Origin: Planctomycetota bacterium
Lineage (GTDB): Bacteria > Planctomycetota > UBA1135 > UBA2386
Direction of reading: 5' to 3'
Assembly: GCA_019636245.1 (NCBI GenBank)
Contig: JAHBXX010000004.1
Coordinates: 62,001-126,000, forward strand
Length of the DNA stretch: 64,000 nucleotides
Part shown: positions 61,706 to 64,000 of the stretch, piece after piece
Numbering within the stretch: the stretch's first letter is position 1
Layout: every line of letters begins with the position of its first letter
Position numbers and translations under genes: made by a program
Notes under the pieces: generated by a model
What the model was told of the DNA's origin: nothing
Database searches by the model: none
What the model saw: the letters and a program-made list of their open reading frames with translations, nothing else

Positions 61706-62500
61706 ATGGCCTCCACTCCAGGTCGCGCGACCCCCATGGCAGCCTCGGCGGACCCAGCAGGAACCTCGCCGGCACCGGCTGCGGACCCGGCCGTTCCGCT
61801 CGCGGCCGGCAGGATCCCGGCCCTGTCGCTGGTCATGCCGGCCCACGACGAAGCCGCCGGCATCGCGTTCGCCGTCGCCGAAGCGGTGCAGGCGCTCGGC
61901 GAGATCGCCGGCAGCTGGGAGCTGATCGTCGTCGACGACGGTTCCGTCGATCGGACCGCGGCGATCGTCGCCGAGCGCGCCCGCCACGAGCCGCGGATCC
62001 GCCTCGTGCGCACGGAGGGCCACGTCGGCTATGGGGCGGCGTTGGCCCGGGGGCTGCGCGCGGCGCGGCTCGAGGTCGTCGCCTACACCGATGCGGACGC
62101 GCAGTTCGAACTGCGGGATCTGCCGGCCCTGCACCAAGGCCTCGCCGACGTCGACATGGCGGTCGGCTACCGGGCCGCGCGCCGGGATCCGCGCCTGCGG
62201 CGCCTCACCTCCGCCGTCTACCGCTGGCTGGTCGGGGTGCTGCTCGGGCTCCGGGTGCGCGACGTCAACTGCGCCCTGAAGATGCTCCGCCGCGACTTCG
62301 TGCAGCGGCTCGACCTGCAGAGCCGCGGCTTCCTGGTCGACGCGGAGCTGTTCCTGCGCACGCGGCAGCTGGGCGGCCGTTGGCGCGAACTGCCGGTGCA
62401 GCATCGACCGCGTGTGCACGGCGCCTCCTCGATCCGCTGCACGACCGCGTTTACGACCATGGGCGAACTGCTCCGCCTGCGGCGCGCGCTGCGCCGCTGA
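61706..62500 (+). CDS. GT2-family glycosyltransferase (dolichol-P-mannose synthase-like)
   Basis: 264 residues. GT-A fold: LSLVMPAHDEAAGIAFAV, VVDDGSVDRTAAIV, and the metal-binding YTDADAQF (DxD). ALKMLRRDFVQRLDL and FLVDAELFLRTRQLGGRW are typical of DPM1/GtrB-like enzymes that transfer sugar to a polyprenyl phosphate. There is no C-terminal membrane pair as in GtrB. ATG 61706; a second in-frame ATG at 61736 would shorten it by 10 residues. It is followed by a small membrane-protein gene. Confidence 0.87.
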   Translation: MASTPGRATPMAASADPAGTSPAPAADPAVPLAAGRIPALSLVMPAHDEAAGIAFAVAEAVQALGEIAGSWELIVVDDGSVDRTAAIVAERARHEPRIRLVRTEGHVGYGAALARGLRAARLEVVAYTDADAQFELRDLPALHQGLADVDMAVGYRAARRDPRLRRLTSAVYRWLVGVLLGLRVRDVNCALKMLRRDFVQRLDLQSRGFLVDAELFLRTRQLGGRWRELPVQHRPRVHGASSIRCTTAFTTMGELLRLRRALRR

Positions 62501-62619
62501 CCGCCGCTGCCCGCCGGTCCGGCGGGGTCGCCCCGACCCGTTCGAGGACCGGCTTGACCCGGCCGCCGCTGCCGCCACGATCTCGCGTCGCGGCGGCGCC
62601 AGGCGGCCCGCCTGTTGTC

Positions 62620-63102
62620 ATGACCTCACCCGCGACCCCCGCCGTGCGCGCGCCGCTGACGATCCCGCTCGCCGACGGGCCGGTCGCGGCCTGGGCCGAT
62701 CGCTGCGCCGCTGCCGTCGTCGTCGGCGGGGTCGCCGCCGTGACCCTCGTGCTCCGGGGCGTCCAGCCGGATGGGCGCGGCTTCGGCACCCACGAGCAGC
62801 TGGGGCTCGAGCCGTGCGGGTGGCCGTTGGCCTACGGCATTCCGTGCCCGACCTGCGGCGTCACCACGGCGGCCTGCCACCTCGTGCACGGCAACCTGCT
62901 GGCGGCGTTCGCGACGCAGCCGTTCGGCGCCACCCTGATGCTCACGGCCCTGCTGGCCGCGCTGCACGCCGCGGCGTGCCTCGTGCGCCGCCGCTCGTTC
63001 GCCGACCTGCTGGTGCGCCTGCCCGTGCGACGCCTGTTCGCCGGTGCGGTGGCGCTGCTGTTGGCGACCTGGGGCTGGAAGTGCCTCGTGTTCGTCCCCT
63101 GA
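62620..63102 (+). CDS. DUF2752 membrane protein
   Basis: 160 residues with two or three membrane helices. YGIPCPTCGVTTAACHLVHGN matches the DUF2752 pattern (CPxCGxTxxxxx...G), in which the CxxC may bind metal. Found in many planctomycetes and Bacteroidetes; function unknown. 120 bp after the GT2 gene. Confidence 0.8.
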   Translation: MTSPATPAVRAPLTIPLADGPVAAWADRCAAAVVVGGVAAVTLVLRGVQPDGRGFGTHEQLGLEPCGWPLAYGIPCPTCGVTTAACHLVHGNLLAAFATQPFGATLMLTALLAALHAAACLVRRRSFADLLVRLPVRRLFAGAVALLLATWGWKCLVFVP

Positions 63103-63112
63103 CCGACCGCGG

Positions 63113-64000
63113 TCAGCGCCGGCCCGGCCGTCGCCGCCCGCCGCCCGGCCGCCGTGCCGACCCGGCGCGGCCCGCCGGTCGCTCGGCGTCCAGCGCCCCT
63201 TCGAGCATCGTGCGGTAGCTGCGGTAGCGCGACGGCGCCAGCGCGCCGCCGGCCAGGGCCGCCCGCACGGCGCAATGCTCCTCCTCGGCGTGCAGGCAGC
63301 TGCGGTACTCGCACTGGGGCAGCAGGGCCGCGATCTCGGGGAACAGGAACTGCAGCTCCTGCGAGCCGACGCAGAACAGGTGGAAGTTGCGCACTCCCGG
63401 CGTGTCGAGCACGTGGCCGCCGCCCGGCAGCGGCAGCAGCTCCGTGTGCGTCGTCGTGTGCCGACCCTGGCGGATGTGGTTGAGGTCGCCGACCCGCAAC
63501 TGAACGCCCGGCACGACGGCGTTCAGCAGCGACGACTTGCCGGCGCCGGACAGGCCGCAGACGACGGTGCGGTTGTGGTGGAGCAGCGCGGCGACCTCTT
63601 GCAGCGCGGCGACCGTCTCGTGCCCGGGCCGGATGCTGGTCGCCAGGGTCCGCACGCCGGCGGGAGCGTAGACCTGCTGCCACCGCGCCGCGGCGGCCGG
63701 ATCCAGGTCGGCCTTGGTCAGCGCCAGCGTCGCCGGGATGCGCTCGCGCGCCGCTGCCGCCAGGATGCCGTCGACCAGTTCCGGCTGGAACGGCGGCGAG
63801 TCGACGCTGGCCACCGCCAGCACCTGGGTCAGGTTCGCCGCGAGCACCTGCGCCTGTTCCTCACCCTCGCTGCTGGCGCGGCGGTGCAGCTGCGAACTGC
63901 GCGGCAGCACCGCGTCGATCGAACGCCCGCTCGGACCGAGCACGATGCGGTCGCCGACCGCGAGCGGCCGCTTCTCGCGCGAGGCGCCCTCGAACAGCTT
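63113..64000 (-). CDS. rsgA: ribosome-associated GTPase RsgA (partial, N-terminus off the right edge)
   Basis: The frame is open from 64000 to the stop at 63113, 296 residues visible. Order is the circularly permuted G4-G5-G1-G3 layout of RsgA: end of the OB fold at the window edge (VGDRIVLGPSG), then G4 LTKADL, G1 GLSGAGKSSLLNAV, G3 DTPGVRNFHL, and a zinc finger with CEYRSCLHAEEEHCAV. It matures the 30S subunit. The C-terminal tail is Arg/Gly-rich. The start lies beyond the window. Confidence 0.92.
   Translation of the reverse strand, partial: KLFEGASREKRPLAVGDRIVLGPSGRSIDAVLPRSSQLHRRASSEGEEQAQVLAANLTQVLAVASVDSPPFQPELVDGILAAAARERIPATLALTKADLDPAAAARWQQVYAPAGVRTLATSIRPGHETVAALQEVAALLHHNRTVVCGLSGAGKSSLLNAVVPGVQLRVGDLNHIRQGRHTTTHTELLPLPGGGHVLDTPGVRNFHLFCVGSQELQFLFPEIAALLPQCEYRSCLHAEEEHCAVRAALAGGALAPSRYRSYRTMLEGALDAERPAGRAGSARRPGGGRRRPGRR

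Overview
The window is about 70% GC, densely coded, and reads as a chromosomal segment of a Gram-negative, LPS-type bacterium, most likely a member of the Planctomycetota. The arguments are: LptF/LptG-type permeases and Kdo/WaaP-like kinases (an LPS outer membrane), many secreted proteins built from carboxypeptidase-regulatory-like repeats, a secreted protein ending in a Gly/Pro-rich C-terminal module that I associate with planctomycete surface proteins, pseudopilin genes, and a divergent sigma-70 factor. The phylum is an inference; no rRNA is present. I see no prophage, insertion sequence or CRISPR array. Two tRNA genes are present (Leu-GAG and Ala-CGC).

Layout. 1-1506 (-): ABC exporter, permease cut by the left edge. 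1575-2345: FHA membrane protein. 2355-5517 (-): three GT4 glycosyltransferases in a 4-bp-overlap operon. 5587-8720: a carboxypeptidase-regulatory-like protein, a putative small RNA with a strong terminator, and an HD phosphohydrolase. 8836-11096 (-): aminotransferase and an OB-exonuclease fusion. 11244-13376: large unknown membrane-anchored protein. 13480-16973: tRNA-Leu, pseudopilin, HAMP-only membrane protein, histidine kinase. 16974-20786: PLP decarboxylase, SirB1-like protein, ceramidase-like protein. 20818-23960 (-): LipB, exonuclease VII (large subunit with an N-terminal HARP-like domain), XseB, M50 protease. 23980-26144: small membrane protein, thioredoxin, DUF1858 protein and Mrp. 26397-28729: DsbD-alpha-like protein and a sigma factor. 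28740-31069 (-): nitrilase-family amidase, HU-like protein, MinD/FlhG-like ATPase. 31264-33283: three-gene envelope operon including a second HAMP-only protein. 33305-33380: tRNA-Ala.

33588-38987 is a fatty-acid/acyl-CoA operon (thiolase, 3-hydroxyacyl-CoA dehydrogenase, two acyl-CoA dehydrogenases) with SppA embedded in it. 38975-42784 is an LPS block: a tandem-kinase protein divergent from LptF-LptG and a 35-residue membrane peptide. 42816-47615 (-) holds cysteine desulfurase, MutS and a GNAT protein. 47763-52302 holds a DUF1444-like protein and two secreted proteins on the opposite strand, one of which appears to use an ATC start.

The most interesting stretch is 52444-55705. A well-preserved cobalamin riboswitch on the minus strand (54100 to 53866) lies in front of a secreted, propeller-like protein. 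On the other side, divergently, lie a two-cluster Fe-S protein resembling part of QueG and a BtuF-like corrinoid-binding protein without a signal peptide. Together these look like a vitamin B12 acquisition or handling locus in which the riboswitch-controlled gene is a candidate surface B12-binding protein. The rest (55710-64000) contains YegP-like, AhpD-like, Nudix, esterase, FolC, GT2, DUF2752 and RsgA genes; RsgA runs off the right edge.

Most same-strand neighbours overlap by exactly 4 bp (ATGA or GTGA), so translational coupling is the rule. Several genes at operon heads carry a TANNNT -10-like hexamer only 5-11 nt before the start codon, which suggests leaderless or near-leaderless transcripts.
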